From contig JADGNE010000006.1 in NCBI GenBank assembly GCA_015234425.1, positions 1-64,000 of the forward strand: a DNA stretch of 64,000 nt, read 5' to 3'. Positions 16,452 through 25,089 of the stretch are shown here, piece by piece (position 1 is the stretch's first letter; each line of letters starts with the position of its first letter). Below the pieces are notes generated by a model that saw nothing but the letters and a program-made list of their open reading frames with translations, searched no databases and was not told the DNA's origin. The stretch is from Devosia sp. Its GTDB lineage: Bacteria > Pseudomonadota > Alphaproteobacteria > Rhizobiales > Devosiaceae. Made by a program: the position numbers and the translations under genes.

Positions 16452-17273
16452 TCAGCCCTGCCCCAGCTCCTCGCTGCGCTTGCGGGCAGCGTCTACCGCG
16501 CGCTTCATCAGCGGCTCCAGCCCATCATCGGCCATCAGCACGTCGAGCGCCGCTGCCGTCGTGCCCTTCGGCGAGGTTACATTCTGGCGCAATACGCTGG
16601 CCGGGGCCGTGTCGGCCTCCATCAGCGCCGCGGCGCCGATGACGGTCTGGCGCGCCAGCTGCATCGCCACATGCTCGGGAAGTCCCTGCGCCACACCCGC
16701 TGCGGCCATGGCCTCGACGAGATTGAACACATAGGCGGGGCCCGATCCGGAAACGGCGGTCACCGCATCAAGATCGCCCTCGGCATCAAACCACACAACC
16801 GGACCAGCCGCTGCAAGCAGGCTATTGGCGCTGTCCCGGTCGGCGCGCTCCACCTCAGGGCCGGCGACCGCGCCGGTGATCCCCTTGCCGATCTGCGCCG
16901 GCGTATTGGGCATGCTGCGCACCACGCGACCCGTGCCCAGCCCCTGGCTCAGCTTGTCGATGGAAACGCCTGCGGCAATGGAAATGACCAGTGTCTGCGG
17001 ACCGACGACCGGCCGCAGCCCCTCCATCACCGCGCCAATGATCTGCGGCTTGACCGCCAGCACCAGCACATTGGGCACCAGCCCTGCCGCCTGCGGATGA
17101 ATGACGAGGTCATTGTCCGCCGCCAGCGCCAGCGCCGCCTCACCGGGATTGGGGTCCACCAGAACCAGATTGCTTGTCGGCAGCCCGGCATCGAGCCAGC
17201 CTTCGGCCAGTGCCATGCCCATCTTGCCGGCGCCAACCAGCATCACGGGGCCCAGCGAACGAAGATCACCCAT
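16452..17273 (-). CDS. proC: Pyrroline-5-carboxylate reductase
   Basis: ProC reduces 1-pyrroline-5-carboxylate to proline with NAD(P)H. The 273-residue protein has the N-terminal Rossmann motif VGAGKMGMALAEGW, the VVRSMPNTPAQIGKG segment and the C-terminal VSGSGPAYVF and NVTSPKGTTAAAL motifs that define the family. Its ATG overlaps the stop of the preceding YbjN-family gene by one base (TGATG), which implies translational coupling. Confidence 0.97.
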   Translation of the reverse strand: MGDLRSLGPVMLVGAGKMGMALAEGWLDAGLPTSNLVLVDPNPGEAALALAADNDLVIHPQAAGLVPNVLVLAVKPQIIGAVMEGLRPVVGPQTLVISIAAGVSIDKLSQGLGTGRVVRSMPNTPAQIGKGITGAVAGPEVERADRDSANSLLAAAGPVVWFDAEGDLDAVTAVSGSGPAYVFNLVEAMAAAGVAQGLPEHVAMQLARQTVIGAAALMEADTAPASVLRQNVTSPKGTTAAALDVLMADDGLEPLMKRAVDAARKRSEELGQG

Positions 17274-17773
17274 CAGGCTTCTCCCACGGTCTCGAACATC
17301 ACATGGCTGAGTGCGTCAGCGGCGGACTTGCCGGCCCAGACGACAAACTGGAAAGCCTGGTAATACAGGTCGCAGCTGTCGGTGGCGGAGCGCAACAGCG
17401 CCTCGCACTGCTGCGGGGAAACATCGGCGCCACCGGTCAGCAGGTGCGAATTGCGAAACAGCACCACGCCTTCCTTGTTCCAGATGTCGAAATGACCGAT
17501 CCACAATTGCTCGTTGATCAGGCTGATCAACTGGTTGACCTCGCCGCGGCGCCCATCGGGAACCTTGAGATCAAAGGCGCAGGCGATATGGAGCGACTCA
17601 AGGTCTTCCATCCAGTTGAAGGAAACGTGGTATTCGCTCCAGCCGCCGCGCACCGAAATGGAAATCTCGTCCGCGTCCTGACGCTCGAAGGTCCAGTCGT
17701 TGATGGCAGCGATGTGCTCGACCAGGTCCACCGGATGGGACATACGATCGGGCTCGAATTCAATCACAGACAT
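17273..17773 (-). CDS. YbjN domain protein
   Basis: The 166-residue protein matches the YbjN/secretion-chaperone-like fold family: DWTFERQDADEISISVRGGW at the N-terminus, LHIACAFDLKVPD in the middle and a long helix before the end. In Hyphomicrobiales this gene commonly precedes proC, but its biochemical role is unknown; E. coli YbjN affects motility and stress phenotypes. I start at the ATG at 17773, with AGGA upstream; the 17 residues before it look non-coding. The TGATG overlap with proC suggests that the two proteins are made in fixed ratio. Confidence 0.88.
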   Translation of the reverse strand: MSVIEFEPDRMSHPVDLVEHIAAINDWTFERQDADEISISVRGGWSEYHVSFNWMEDLESLHIACAFDLKVPDGRRGEVNQLISLINEQLWIGHFDIWNKEGVVLFRNSHLLTGGADVSPQQCEALLRSATDSCDLYYQAFQFVVWAGKSAADALSHVMFETVGEA

Positions 17774-18003
17774 TGACCGTTCCGTCCTGCAACACGCAAT
17801 GAAGATTGCGGCATCGTACCGCATGGCTTGGGATACGCGCTGGACGACTGGGTCTACGAATCGTCCACGACTTGAATGCTACACCCGGCCCAGCGATTCA
17901 CGAGATAAACAGCGCGATATACATCCAATCTCTTGTGGATGAGCAAAATGGAAAAATTACCAAACCGATAACATCGGCCATTTCTTTTCGACCGGCGCGA
18001 CAG

Positions 18004-18726
18004 TTAGCGCAGGCTCTCCGGGCCGGCCCAGCCACTCACCAGCGACGCCCGCCACTGCGGAAATCCGTTCTCTGCCGCCATCACGGCCGCGCCCTCGTGG
18101 TCATAGGGCAGAATATTGACGCGCGACTGCCAGCCGCGACTGTGCTTCTCCAGCAATCCGTAGCGGGCATCCGGCGACCCCCGCACCAATTGCATCCCCA
18201 CCGCGCCTGGATTGAACACCAGCCGGCCGTCGGCGAGGCGCACGGAGCGTGGCATATGCGTGTGGCCACAGGCATAGACGGGAAAATCGAGCCCCTCTAC
18301 CAGCGCCGCGACGCTCGCCTCATCCGGCAGTGTCGCCGTGCGGCCCTTGAAGAAACTGTCGAGCCATGGCGTCTCGTCATCGGTCGGAGTGCCGTGGCAG
18401 AGAAAAACCTCATCGCCCCATTGCGCTGTTGCCGGCAGGGCGGCCAGCCAGTCGAGCTGCTCGGCGCTGAGCTGCCCGCGGGCAAATCTGTCGACGGCGC
18501 CCGAGCCGGGCAGGCCGAGATCCACCGTCCAGCGATCGTGATTGCCGCGGATAAAGACCGCATCCAGTCCCATCAGCGTTGCCGCGACCCCGGCGGGGTC
18601 AACGGGGCCGCTGACATGGTCTCCCAGAACGACAATCCCGTCGACGCCGACACGCGCCACGTCCTCCAGCACCGCCTCCAGCGCCGGCGAATTGCCGTGA
18701 ATGTCCGAGAGTACCGCTAAGCGCAA
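18004..18726 (-). CDS. Metallophosphoesterase (calcineurin-like, YfcE/MJ0936 type)
   Basis: The 240-residue protein has the full set of two-metal phosphoesterase motifs: LSDIHGN (7-13), GDHV, RGNHD, CHGTP and CGHTHMPR. Enzymes of this group hydrolyse phosphodiesters or phosphomonoesters such as bis-pNPP in vitro, with unknown natural substrates; diadenosine tetraphosphate hydrolysis is another option in the fold. It stops short of a 180-bp gap without features before the YbjN gene. The ubiK-like gene lies three bases upstream on the same strand, so the two are probably co-transcribed. Confidence 0.9.
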   Translation of the reverse strand: MRLAVLSDIHGNSPALEAVLEDVARVGVDGIVVLGDHVSGPVDPAGVAATLMGLDAVFIRGNHDRWTVDLGLPGSGAVDRFARGQLSAEQLDWLAALPATAQWGDEVFLCHGTPTDDETPWLDSFFKGRTATLPDEASVAALVEGLDFPVYACGHTHMPRSVRLADGRLVFNPGAVGMQLVRGSPDARYGLLEKHSRGWQSRVNILPYDHEGAAVMAAENGFPQWRASLVSGWAGPESLR

Positions 18727-18729
18727 AAC

Positions 18730-18981
18730 TTAGGCAGGCTTCTGGTTGGCCTTGAGGGCAGCCAGTTCCTGGCGCAGGGCGTCGATCTCTTCGCCCTGAA
18801 CCTGGACCAGCTCGCGCAGCGCGTCAAAATCTTCGCGCTTGACCAGTTCCATATCGGCCACGATGCGCTGAGCCTGGCTTTTGGCAACAGTTTCGATTTC
18901 GCGCCGCACACCATCCGCAACGCCCGCTGCCTCATTCATCAGCCGACCGAGACCGTCGAAAATCCTGTTATTCTGGTTCAT
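18730..18981 (-). CDS. UbiK-like accessory factor (BMFP/YqiC family)
   Basis: This is an 83-residue, wholly helical protein. It begins with IFDGLGRLMNEAAGVADGVRREI and ends in a coiled coil (VQVQGEEIDALRQELAAL), the architecture of BMFP/YqiC proteins. YqiC (UbiK) helps the aerobic ubiquinone synthesis complex in enterobacteria and interacts with membranes as a trimer. In alphaproteobacteria the same family is usually found next to lgt, as here, divergent from it across about 210 bases. Function in ubiquinone synthesis is by homology only. Confidence 0.88.
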   Translation of the reverse strand: MNQNNRIFDGLGRLMNEAAGVADGVRREIETVAKSQAQRIVADMELVKREDFDALRELVQVQGEEIDALRQELAALKANQKPA

Positions 18982-19193
18982 CGCTGTTCCGTTCCTGATT
19001 TGCGCTGCTGTGCTGGCTTCCTATTTACGGGAGCCATCCCGCCTTGACCAGTCCGTCGGGACTACACACTTTGATCCCTCAACGGGCAAATCACGCTTTC
19101 TTCGCCTCTGCTCTTGAGGACGGGGGCAAGTGGGGGGTATGCCACTGCAATGATATCGCGCGCGTGCGTGACCAGCCCTCTGGAGAAACACGG

Positions 19194-20018
19194 GTGCCTT
19201 TCCCCAATATTGATCCCATCGCCTTTGCCATCGGCCCCTTTGCCGTACGCTGGTATGCGCTTGGCTATCTGTTCGGCGTGCTGCTTGGCGCCGCCTATGG
19301 TTATCTGCTGCTTGCCAATGAGCGGCTCTGGCACAAGGGCACCCCGCCCTTCAAGGCACCCGACATCTGGGACTTCGCCTTCTGGGCCATGCTCTCCATC
19401 GTTCTCGGTGGGCGGCTGGGCTATGTGCTCTTCTACAACGCCCCCTACTACGCGCAGAACCCGCTCGAAATCCTCAACACGCTCGACGGCGGCATGTCCT
19501 ATCATGGCGGCATGCTGGGCCTGATGCTTGCGGCCATTCTCTTCACCCGCGCCAAGGGCGGAAACTGGCTGTCCTCGCTCGATCTGATCGCCGCCGTCGC
19601 AACGATTGGCATCTTCCTCGTCCGCATCACCAATTTCATCAATTCAGAGCTCTATGGCGCACCCACAGATCTGCCATGGGGCGTTATCTTCCCGACCGAT
19701 CCCCTGCAGGTCGCGCGCCACCCCAGCCAACTCTATGAAGCGGCTCTCGAAGGGCTCGTCCTCTTCATCGTCATTCGCCTCGCCACCAATGTCTTCTTTG
19801 CGCTGCGCAAGCCGGGCATGGTCGCCGGCATCTTCGGCGTCGGCTACGGCCTCTCTCGCATCCTTGTCGAGTTCGTCCGCCTGCCGGATGCCCATATCGG
19901 CTATCTCTTTGGGGACTGGCTCACCATGGGTCAGGTCCTGAGCCTGCCACTGGTTCTGGGCGGTCTTGCCCTCATCGCCTACGCGCAGACCCGTCGCGAT
20001 AGCAGAATTCAGCTTTAG
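19194..20018 (+). CDS. lgt: Phosphatidylglycerol-prolipoprotein diacylglyceryl transferase
   Basis: Lgt attaches diacylglycerol to the lipobox cysteine of prolipoproteins, in the inner membrane. The 274-residue polytopic protein has the key GGMSYHGGMLG segment with the conserved His, the RITNFINSELYG signature and RHPSQLYEAALEG. I use the GTG at 19194, which has GGAG eight bases upstream and gives the usual FPNIDPIAFAIGPF start. A longer ATG start at 19044 would add 50 unrelated residues. It heads the lgt-midA-pgeF unit that is conserved in this order. Confidence 0.96.
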   Translation: MPFPNIDPIAFAIGPFAVRWYALGYLFGVLLGAAYGYLLLANERLWHKGTPPFKAPDIWDFAFWAMLSIVLGGRLGYVLFYNAPYYAQNPLEILNTLDGGMSYHGGMLGLMLAAILFTRAKGGNWLSSLDLIAAVATIGIFLVRITNFINSELYGAPTDLPWGVIFPTDPLQVARHPSQLYEAALEGLVLFIVIRLATNVFFALRKPGMVAGIFGVGYGLSRILVEFVRLPDAHIGYLFGDWLTMGQVLSLPLVLGGLALIAYAQTRRDSRIQL

Positions 20019-20029
20019 AGGCACTCAAC

Positions 20030-21109
20030 GTGAACAGTCCGCTAACGTTAGCACAGCAGATCGACCACCAGATCACCGCCAGTGGCCCCATGTCCATTGC
20101 CACCTATATGGGCCTCTGCCTCACTCACCCGACCCAGGGCTACTACAAGGGTGCCGACCCACTCGGCGCCAAGGGCGACTTCATCACCGCACCCGAAATT
20201 TCCCAGATGTTCGGGGAACTTATCGGCTTCTGGCTGGTCAATATCTGGCAGCAGATGGACGAGCCCAAGAGCTTCAACCTGCTCGAGCTGGGCCCTGGCC
20301 GCGGCACTCTGATGGCCGATATCCTGCGCGTCGCCTGCCGCGCCCCCGGTTTCCGCGACGCGCTCAAGCTCAAACTGTTCGAGACCAATCCCGCCCTCAC
20401 CGCTCAGCAGGGCGCGCGGCTCGAAGCCTATGAGCCCAAGTGGCTGGAGAACTTCGAGAATTTTGACGACGGCCCGATCCTTATCGTCGCCAACGAATTC
20501 TTCGATGCCCTGCCCATCCGCCAGTTCGTCCGCAAGCCCGATGGCTGGCATGAGCGTCAGGTCGGCCTCGCCGACGGCAAGCGCGTCTACGGCCTCTCGC
20601 CGACGCCGATCCCGCCCGAAGCCCTTCCCGACGCAGTCGCCTCCGCCGAACTCGACACCGTCTATGAAGTGTCCTTTGCCGCCGGCGAGGTCATGTCGGT
20701 ACTTTCCAAGCTCGTCGCTCAAAAGGGTGGCGCCATCCTTGCCATCGACTACGGCTACGCCGAGACCCGCACCGGCGAGACCCTGCAAGGCGTGCGCAAT
20801 CACGCCTATGCCGATGTGCTTGAAAACCCTGGCGAGACAGACCTTTCCGCCCATGTCGACTTCGGCGCCCTGATCGGCGCCGCGCGTCTTGCCGGCATCG
20901 CCACCCAGCCCGTCGTCACCCAGGGCAATTTCCTCCTGCAGCTCGGCATCGACGAGCGGGCCGGCGCCCTTTCCCGCGCCAATCCCGGCTCGGCTGAGGA
21001 CATTCGCATTGCCCGCAATCGCCTCGTCAACGAGGACCAGATGGGCACGCTCTTCAAGGTCTTCTGCGCGCACAGCCCCGGACTTATCCCCTCCGGCTTC
21101 GCCTCATGA
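20030..21109 (+). CDS. MidA/NDUFAF7-family SAM-dependent methyltransferase
   Basis: This 359-residue protein belongs to the COG1565/MidA family, whose mitochondrial member NDUFAF7 methylates an arginine of complex I subunit NDUFS2. Family landmarks are YMGLCLTHPTQGYY, GDFITAPEISQMFGEL, the SAM-binding LELGPGRGTLMAD and IVANEFFDALPIRQF. A GTG start with AGAGG upstream fits the 11-base gap after lgt. The stop overlaps the pgeF start. The partner in bacteria is not proved; complex I assembly is a reasonable inference from the mitochondrial homologue. Confidence 0.93.
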   Translation: MNSPLTLAQQIDHQITASGPMSIATYMGLCLTHPTQGYYKGADPLGAKGDFITAPEISQMFGELIGFWLVNIWQQMDEPKSFNLLELGPGRGTLMADILRVACRAPGFRDALKLKLFETNPALTAQQGARLEAYEPKWLENFENFDDGPILIVANEFFDALPIRQFVRKPDGWHERQVGLADGKRVYGLSPTPIPPEALPDAVASAELDTVYEVSFAAGEVMSVLSKLVAQKGGAILAIDYGYAETRTGETLQGVRNHAYADVLENPGETDLSAHVDFGALIGAARLAGIATQPVVTQGNFLLQLGIDERAGALSRANPGSAEDIRIARNRLVNEDQMGTLFKVFCAHSPGLIPSGFAS

Positions 21110-21870
21110 CAGCCTTGGCAAAAACTTCAGACGCACTCGGCGAGACCAGAACAATCCGCCACGGATTTTTCGGACGACAGGGCGGCATCTCGAGCGGCGA
21201 GTTCGACAGCCTCAATGTTTCCGTCTCCACCGGGGATACCGCGGATAACGTGGAGCAGAACCGGTCCATCGTCGCCCAAAGCCTTGGTGGCGCGCCGCTG
21301 GTGACCCTCAAGCAGGTTCATTCCACCCGCGTCGTAACAGTCGAAGCCGGAGCCCTGTCCGATCGCGCGATCGAAGCCGATGCGCTGGTTACAAGGCGCG
21401 GTGACATCCTCATTGGCGTGCTGACCGCCGACTGCGCCCCCCTGCTGCTGGTTGATCCGCATGCCGGCATCATCGGCGCCGCCCACGCGGGCTGGGCCGG
21501 TGCGGTCAACGGCATCCTCGAGAATACAGTGACCGCCATGGAGGCGCTTGGCGGTCAACGCCGCAACATGCTTCTCGCCATTGGCCCCACAATCAGTGGA
21601 AAAAATTACGAGGTGGGTGAGGAATTTAAGGCCAAGGCTTTGGCTGCAAACCCCGCCGCCGCCGATGCTTTCTTCACCCCGCCCGGCGGCAAGGCCCACT
21701 TTGACCTGCCTGCCTTCCTCGTCGCCGACGCCCAGCGCATCGGCCTGCCAGCGGCCGACAACCTCGCCTTGTGCACTTATGCACAGCCGGATGCCTTCTT
21801 CTCTCACCGCTATGCCACGCACCAGGGCACGCGCACCGGCCGTCAAATATCGGTCATAGGCATGGCTTAG
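21106..21870 (+). CDS. pgeF: Peptidoglycan editing factor PgeF / multicopper-laccase-like YfiH protein
   Basis: The 254-residue protein has the YfiH signature: FFGRQGGISSGEFDSLNVS at the start, TLKQVHSTRV, then DCAPLLLVDPHAGIIGAAHAGW with the metal-site Cys and His. In E. coli this family prevents wrong incorporation of L-Ser in place of L-Ala in muropeptides. The human relative LACC1 has purine-nucleoside phosphorylase and adenosine deaminase activity. The ATGA overlap with midA indicates coupling. Together with lgt it gives this unit an envelope theme. Confidence 0.92.
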   Translation: MTALAKTSDALGETRTIRHGFFGRQGGISSGEFDSLNVSVSTGDTADNVEQNRSIVAQSLGGAPLVTLKQVHSTRVVTVEAGALSDRAIEADALVTRRGDILIGVLTADCAPLLLVDPHAGIIGAAHAGWAGAVNGILENTVTAMEALGGQRRNMLLAIGPTISGKNYEVGEEFKAKALAANPAAADAFFTPPGGKAHFDLPAFLVADAQRIGLPAADNLALCTYAQPDAFFSHRYATHQGTRTGRQISVIGMA

Positions 21871-21986
21871 GTATAAATTACATATGCGACCAATGGGTCG
21901 TTGCGATTGCCCGAACGAGTCGATAAAGGTGCCGCGAAACTGGAAGGTCCCCCGCCCCAGGGACTGTTTGAGACAGGATCGCGCCC

Positions 21987-22919
21987 ATGAAACTGGTGAC
22001 CGGCAACTCCAATCGCGCCCTCGCCCAAGCCGTCGCCAGCTATCTGGAACTCCCGCTCACCGATTGCACGGTGAAGCGCTTCGCGGACAAGGAAGTCTAC
22101 GTCGAAGTGCACGAGAACGTCCGCGGCGAAGATGCATTTGTGCTGCAGTCGACGAGCTATCCCGCCAACGACAACCTGATGGAACTGCTGATCGTCATCG
22201 ACGCTCTGCGCCGCTCCTCGGCCCGTCGCATCACCGCTGTCATCCCCTATTTCGGCTATGCCCGCCAGGACCGCAAGTCTGCGCCGCGCACGCCGATTTC
22301 GGCCAAGCTGGTGTCCAACCTCATTGTCGAAGCCGGCGCCAACCGCGTCCTGACGCTGGACCTGCATGCCAGCCAGATCCAGGGCTTCTTCGATATTCCG
22401 ACCGACAACCTCACCGCTGCGCCGGTCATGGTGCGCGACATCAAGGACAATTACGACGTCAAGAACGTCATGATCGTCTCTCCTGACGTCGGCGGCGTGA
22501 TCCGTGCCCGCAATGTTGCCGGCCGTATCGGCGCCAACCTCGCCATCGTCGACAAGCGCCGCCCCCGTGCTGGCGTCTCCGAGGTAATGAACATCATCGG
22601 CGACGTGTCCGGCCAGGCCTGTATCCTCATCGACGACATCGTTGATTCTGGCGGCACGCTGGTCAACGCAGCCGAAGCCCTGCTCAAGGCCGGCGCCAAG
22701 GAAGTGTCGGCCTATATTACCCACGGCGTTCTGTCCGAGGGCGCATCGGAGCGCATCGCCGCCAGCAAGCTCAAGGAACTGGTGGTCACCGATTCCATCC
22801 AGGATACCGATGCGACCAAGGCCGCCAAGAATATCCGCCGCATCTCCATCGCGCCGCTGATCGGCGAGGCCATCGCCCGCACCGCCAGCGAACAGTCGGT
22901 TTCGAGCCTCTTCGACTAA
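21987..22919 (+). CDS. prs: Ribose-phosphate pyrophosphokinase
   Basis: Prs makes PRPP from ribose 5-phosphate and ATP, feeding purine, pyrimidine, NAD, His and Trp synthesis. The 310-residue protein has all family motifs: the ATP flexible loop [35 protein letters not shown] for metal and ATP, and the PRPP loop [17 protein letters not shown] precedes the ATG by eight bases. The 116-bp upstream region should hold its promoter, and a strong terminator follows 27 bases after the stop. Confidence 0.97.
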   Translation: MKLVTGNSNRALAQAVASYLELPLTDCTVKRFADKEVYVEVHENVRGEDAFVLQSTSYPANDNLMELLIVIDALRRSSARRITAVIPYFGYARQDRKSAPRTPISAKLVSNLIVEAGANRVLTLDLHASQIQGFFDIPTDNLTAAPVMVRDIKDNYDVKNVMIVSPDVGGVIRARNVAGRIGANLAIVDKRRPRAGVSEVMNIIGDVSGQACILIDDIVDSGGTLVNAAEALLKAGAKEVSAYITHGVLSEGASERIAASKLKELVVTDSIQDTDATKAAKNIRRISIAPLIGEAIARTASEQSVSSLFD

Positions 22920-22946
22920 ATACCGATCTTCTATCAAGAATTTAAG

Positions 22947-22984
22947 ATCCCCAGACTGCTTTGCGGTCTGGGGATTCGTTTTTT
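22947..22984 (+). terminator. Rho-independent terminator of prs
   Basis: ATCCCCAGAC (22947-22956) and GTCTGGGGAT (22966-22975) form a perfect ten-pair stem with a nine-base loop, followed by TTTTTT at 22979-22984. It separates prs from the convergent gene at 22998. Confidence 0.92.
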
Positions 22985-22997
22985 CAGACGCCGGAAC

Positions 22998-23429
22998 CTA
23001 CTTCAGCAGCAGCTTGATTCTCTTGGCATCAAACGCCGTCTTGCAGTCAGTGGCATCGTGCAGGATGTCTTCCTGAATCAGATCCGTCGTTGTCATGCCC
23101 GGACCAGTAAAGCGCATATCATCGCACTCGCCGTCATTGGCGTAGTCGCCCTCATCATCACCGAAATCGATCGTGCCATCGTCCGCAACACCGTTGAGCG
23201 CCAGCTTCCCGGCGTCGAAGGCCGCCTTGCAATCCGTGGCATCTTTCAGCCGGTCGTCGCTAAGCAGATCCGTTGTCGTCATCCCCTCGCCGACAAACCG
23301 CGGATCGTCACATTCCCCGTCGTTTGCATATTCTCCGCTATCATCGCCGAAGGAAATTTCATTGGCGGCAAATGCCGGACCGGTGACAAGCGCAAAGAGG
23401 GCAACGCTCGCCAGAACAATTGATCGCAT
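22998..23429 (-). CDS. Secreted acidic protein with two near-identical repeats
   Basis: I do not recognise a named family. The 143-residue product has a signal peptide (about 1-21, ending PAFA) and then two copies of a roughly 50-residue unit. Each unit contains FGDD.G.YANDGECDD.RF, GMTTTDL, D.L.DATDCK and AFDA. The many Asp residues in fixed places and two cysteines per repeat suggest a small disulfide-stabilised, perhaps Ca2+-binding, periplasmic domain. Similar GEYANDGECDD units occur in other alphaproteobacterial exported proteins. It stands alone, convergent with prs and divergent from rplY. Confidence 0.75.
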   Translation of the reverse strand: MRSIVLASVALFALVTGPAFAANEISFGDDSGEYANDGECDDPRFVGEGMTTTDLLSDDRLKDATDCKAAFDAGKLALNGVADDGTIDFGDDEGDYANDGECDDMRFTGPGMTTTDLIQEDILHDATDCKTAFDAKRIKLLLK

Positions 23430-23670
23430 TGGGAAAAACCTATTTTGGGGGCAGTGCCGAAAAGCTAACTTCGCGACTCGAACATATCAACGCGAACTAC
23501 TTGCTATATCGGCCAGAAAGGCCGCCAGCCTGCCTCAAAAAACCCGCAAAATCCTTGCTCAGCCCACCCCTTTCGGGTATAGCCCGGCCCATGAAGCGCT
23601 CGTCACCCCTGGAGGACGGGCGCGTATGTCGTCGAGATGACGCCATACACCAACAAAGTGGATATTTTCC

Positions 23671-24282
23671 ATGGCTGAGACCAAAGTGCTCAAGGCACAG
23701 GCGCGCAACGGAGTGGGCAAGGGGGCCGCTCGCGAAGCTCGTCGTCAGGGACTCGTTCCTGCAGTTATTTATGGTGACAAGAAGTCCCCCGTCGCCGTTT
23801 CCGTCGCTTACAAGGACGCTCACAAGGCGATCTATGCTGGCGGCTTCAAGTCGCACATCCTCGATCTGGATGTCGACGGCACCATCCACAAGGTCATCCC
23901 GCGCGACTATCAGCTCGATGTCGTCAAGGGCCAGCCGCTCCACATCGACTTCCTGCGCGTTTCTGGCAATGCCAAGATCACCGTTGAAGTCCATGTCGAG
24001 TTCACCAACGAAGAAGCAAGCCCGGGCCTCAAGCGCGGTGGTACGCTCAACGTTGTACGCCACACCGTGGAAGTTCTTGCTCCGGCAAACGCGATCCCGG
24101 AAGGCATCACTGTTGACCTGACCGGCACCGAAATCGGTGACTCGATCCACATCTCGGCCGTGACCCTGCCCAAGGGCGTCACCCCCACGATCACCGACCG
24201 CGACTTCACCATCGCGACCATCGTTGCTCCGTCGGGCCTCAAGTCTGAGGAAGCTGCCGGCGGCGAGGAAGCTTCCGAGTAA
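23671..24282 (+). CDS. rplY: 50S ribosomal protein L25/general stress protein Ctc
   Basis: The protein binds 5S rRNA in the large ribosomal subunit. The 203-residue length shows the long Ctc form: an N-terminal L25 domain (about 1-95, starting [20 protein letters not shown]) and a C-terminal TL5-type beta domain (about 96-185, [17 protein letters not shown]). An acidic tail follows. It is followed by pth with 72 bases between, the standard rplY-pth pairing, which links ribosome assembly with peptidyl-tRNA recycling. The 240 bp upstream hold no other gene. Confidence 0.96.
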   Translation: MAETKVLKAQARNGVGKGAAREARRQGLVPAVIYGDKKSPVAVSVAYKDAHKAIYAGGFKSHILDLDVDGTIHKVIPRDYQLDVVKGQPLHIDFLRVSGNAKITVEVHVEFTNEEASPGLKRGGTLNVVRHTVEVLAPANAIPEGITVDLTGTEIGDSIHISAVTLPKGVTPTITDRDFTIATIVAPSGLKSEEAAGGEEASE

Positions 24283-24311
24283 TCTCGGTCCAGCTTCTGA
24301 TCCTTCTCTGG

Positions 24312-24329
24312 GGCGGCCTTTGGGCCGCC
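24312..24329 (+). terminator. Hairpin between rplY and pth
   Basis: GGCGGCC (24312-24318) and GGCCGCC (24323-24329) form a perfect seven-pair stem with a TTTG loop. No T-run follows, so it may attenuate rather than end transcription into pth, or stabilise the rplY mRNA. Confidence 0.4.
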
Positions 24330-24354
24330 TCAGTCATTTGCAAGGCTTGCTTTC

Positions 24355-25065
24355 ATGAAACTGCTTGTCGGCCTGGGCAATCCGGGCGCCCAATATGCGG
24401 GTAACCGCCACAATATCGGCTTCATGGCCATCGACGCCATCGCGTCCGCACACGGCATTTCCGGCTGGAAGTCCAAGCATGCCGGCCAGCTGGCCGAAGG
24501 CAATGTCGGGGGCGAGCGCGTCCTGCTGCTCAAGCCGCAGACCTTCATGAACAAGTCCGGTGACAGCGTCCAGCAGGTCGCCCGCTTCTACAAGATCGAC
24601 CCGTCCGAGATCATCGTCTTCTATGACGAGCTCGACCTGGTGCCCGGCAAGGTGCGTGTGAAGGTCGGCGGCGGAAATGGCGGCCATAATGGGCTGCGCT
24701 CGATCGACCCGCAAATCGGGCTCAACTACAAGCGCGTGCGCCTCGGCATCGGCCATCCGGGCAAGGAGAATGTCACCCACCATGTGCTGGGCGACTTCGC
24801 CAAGGCCGACAAGGTCTGGCTCGACCCCCTGCTCGACGATATCGGCCGCCACGTCGGCTTGCTGCTCAAGGGCGACGATGCCGGCTTCATGAACAAGCTG
24901 GCATTGGCGACCAAGGGCACGGACGAAGCTGCAAAGCCCGCCCCTGCCCCCAAGGCGCAGAGCCATATTCGCCAGGCCAGACAGGCCCAGCCGCAGGCCA
25001 GCGTCCCCAAGTCCGGGCCGATGGCCGACATGCTGAGCAAGCTGTTCGGCAACAAGGGCGAGTAA
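24355..25065 (+). CDS. pth: Peptidyl-tRNA hydrolase
   Basis: Pth frees tRNA from peptidyl-tRNAs that drop off the ribosome. The 236-residue protein has the family motifs GLGNPGAQYAGNRHNIGF with catalytic His19, KPQTFMNKSG, VFYDELDLVPGKVRVK and GGGNGGHNGLRSI with the second conserved His. The catalytic domain ends near residue 190. The rest is a low-complexity Ala/Pro/Gln/Lys tail, typical of Hyphomicrobiales, that makes the protein longer than the ~194 residues of E. coli. It is probably co-transcribed with rplY. Confidence 0.97.
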   Translation: MKLLVGLGNPGAQYAGNRHNIGFMAIDAIASAHGISGWKSKHAGQLAEGNVGGERVLLLKPQTFMNKSGDSVQQVARFYKIDPSEIIVFYDELDLVPGKVRVKVGGGNGGHNGLRSIDPQIGLNYKRVRLGIGHPGKENVTHHVLGDFAKADKVWLDPLLDDIGRHVGLLLKGDDAGFMNKLALATKGTDEAAKPAPAPKAQSHIRQARQAQPQASVPKSGPMADMLSKLFGNKGE

Positions 25066-25089
25066 CACCCGCCCCTGTTGCGTTTTCGA

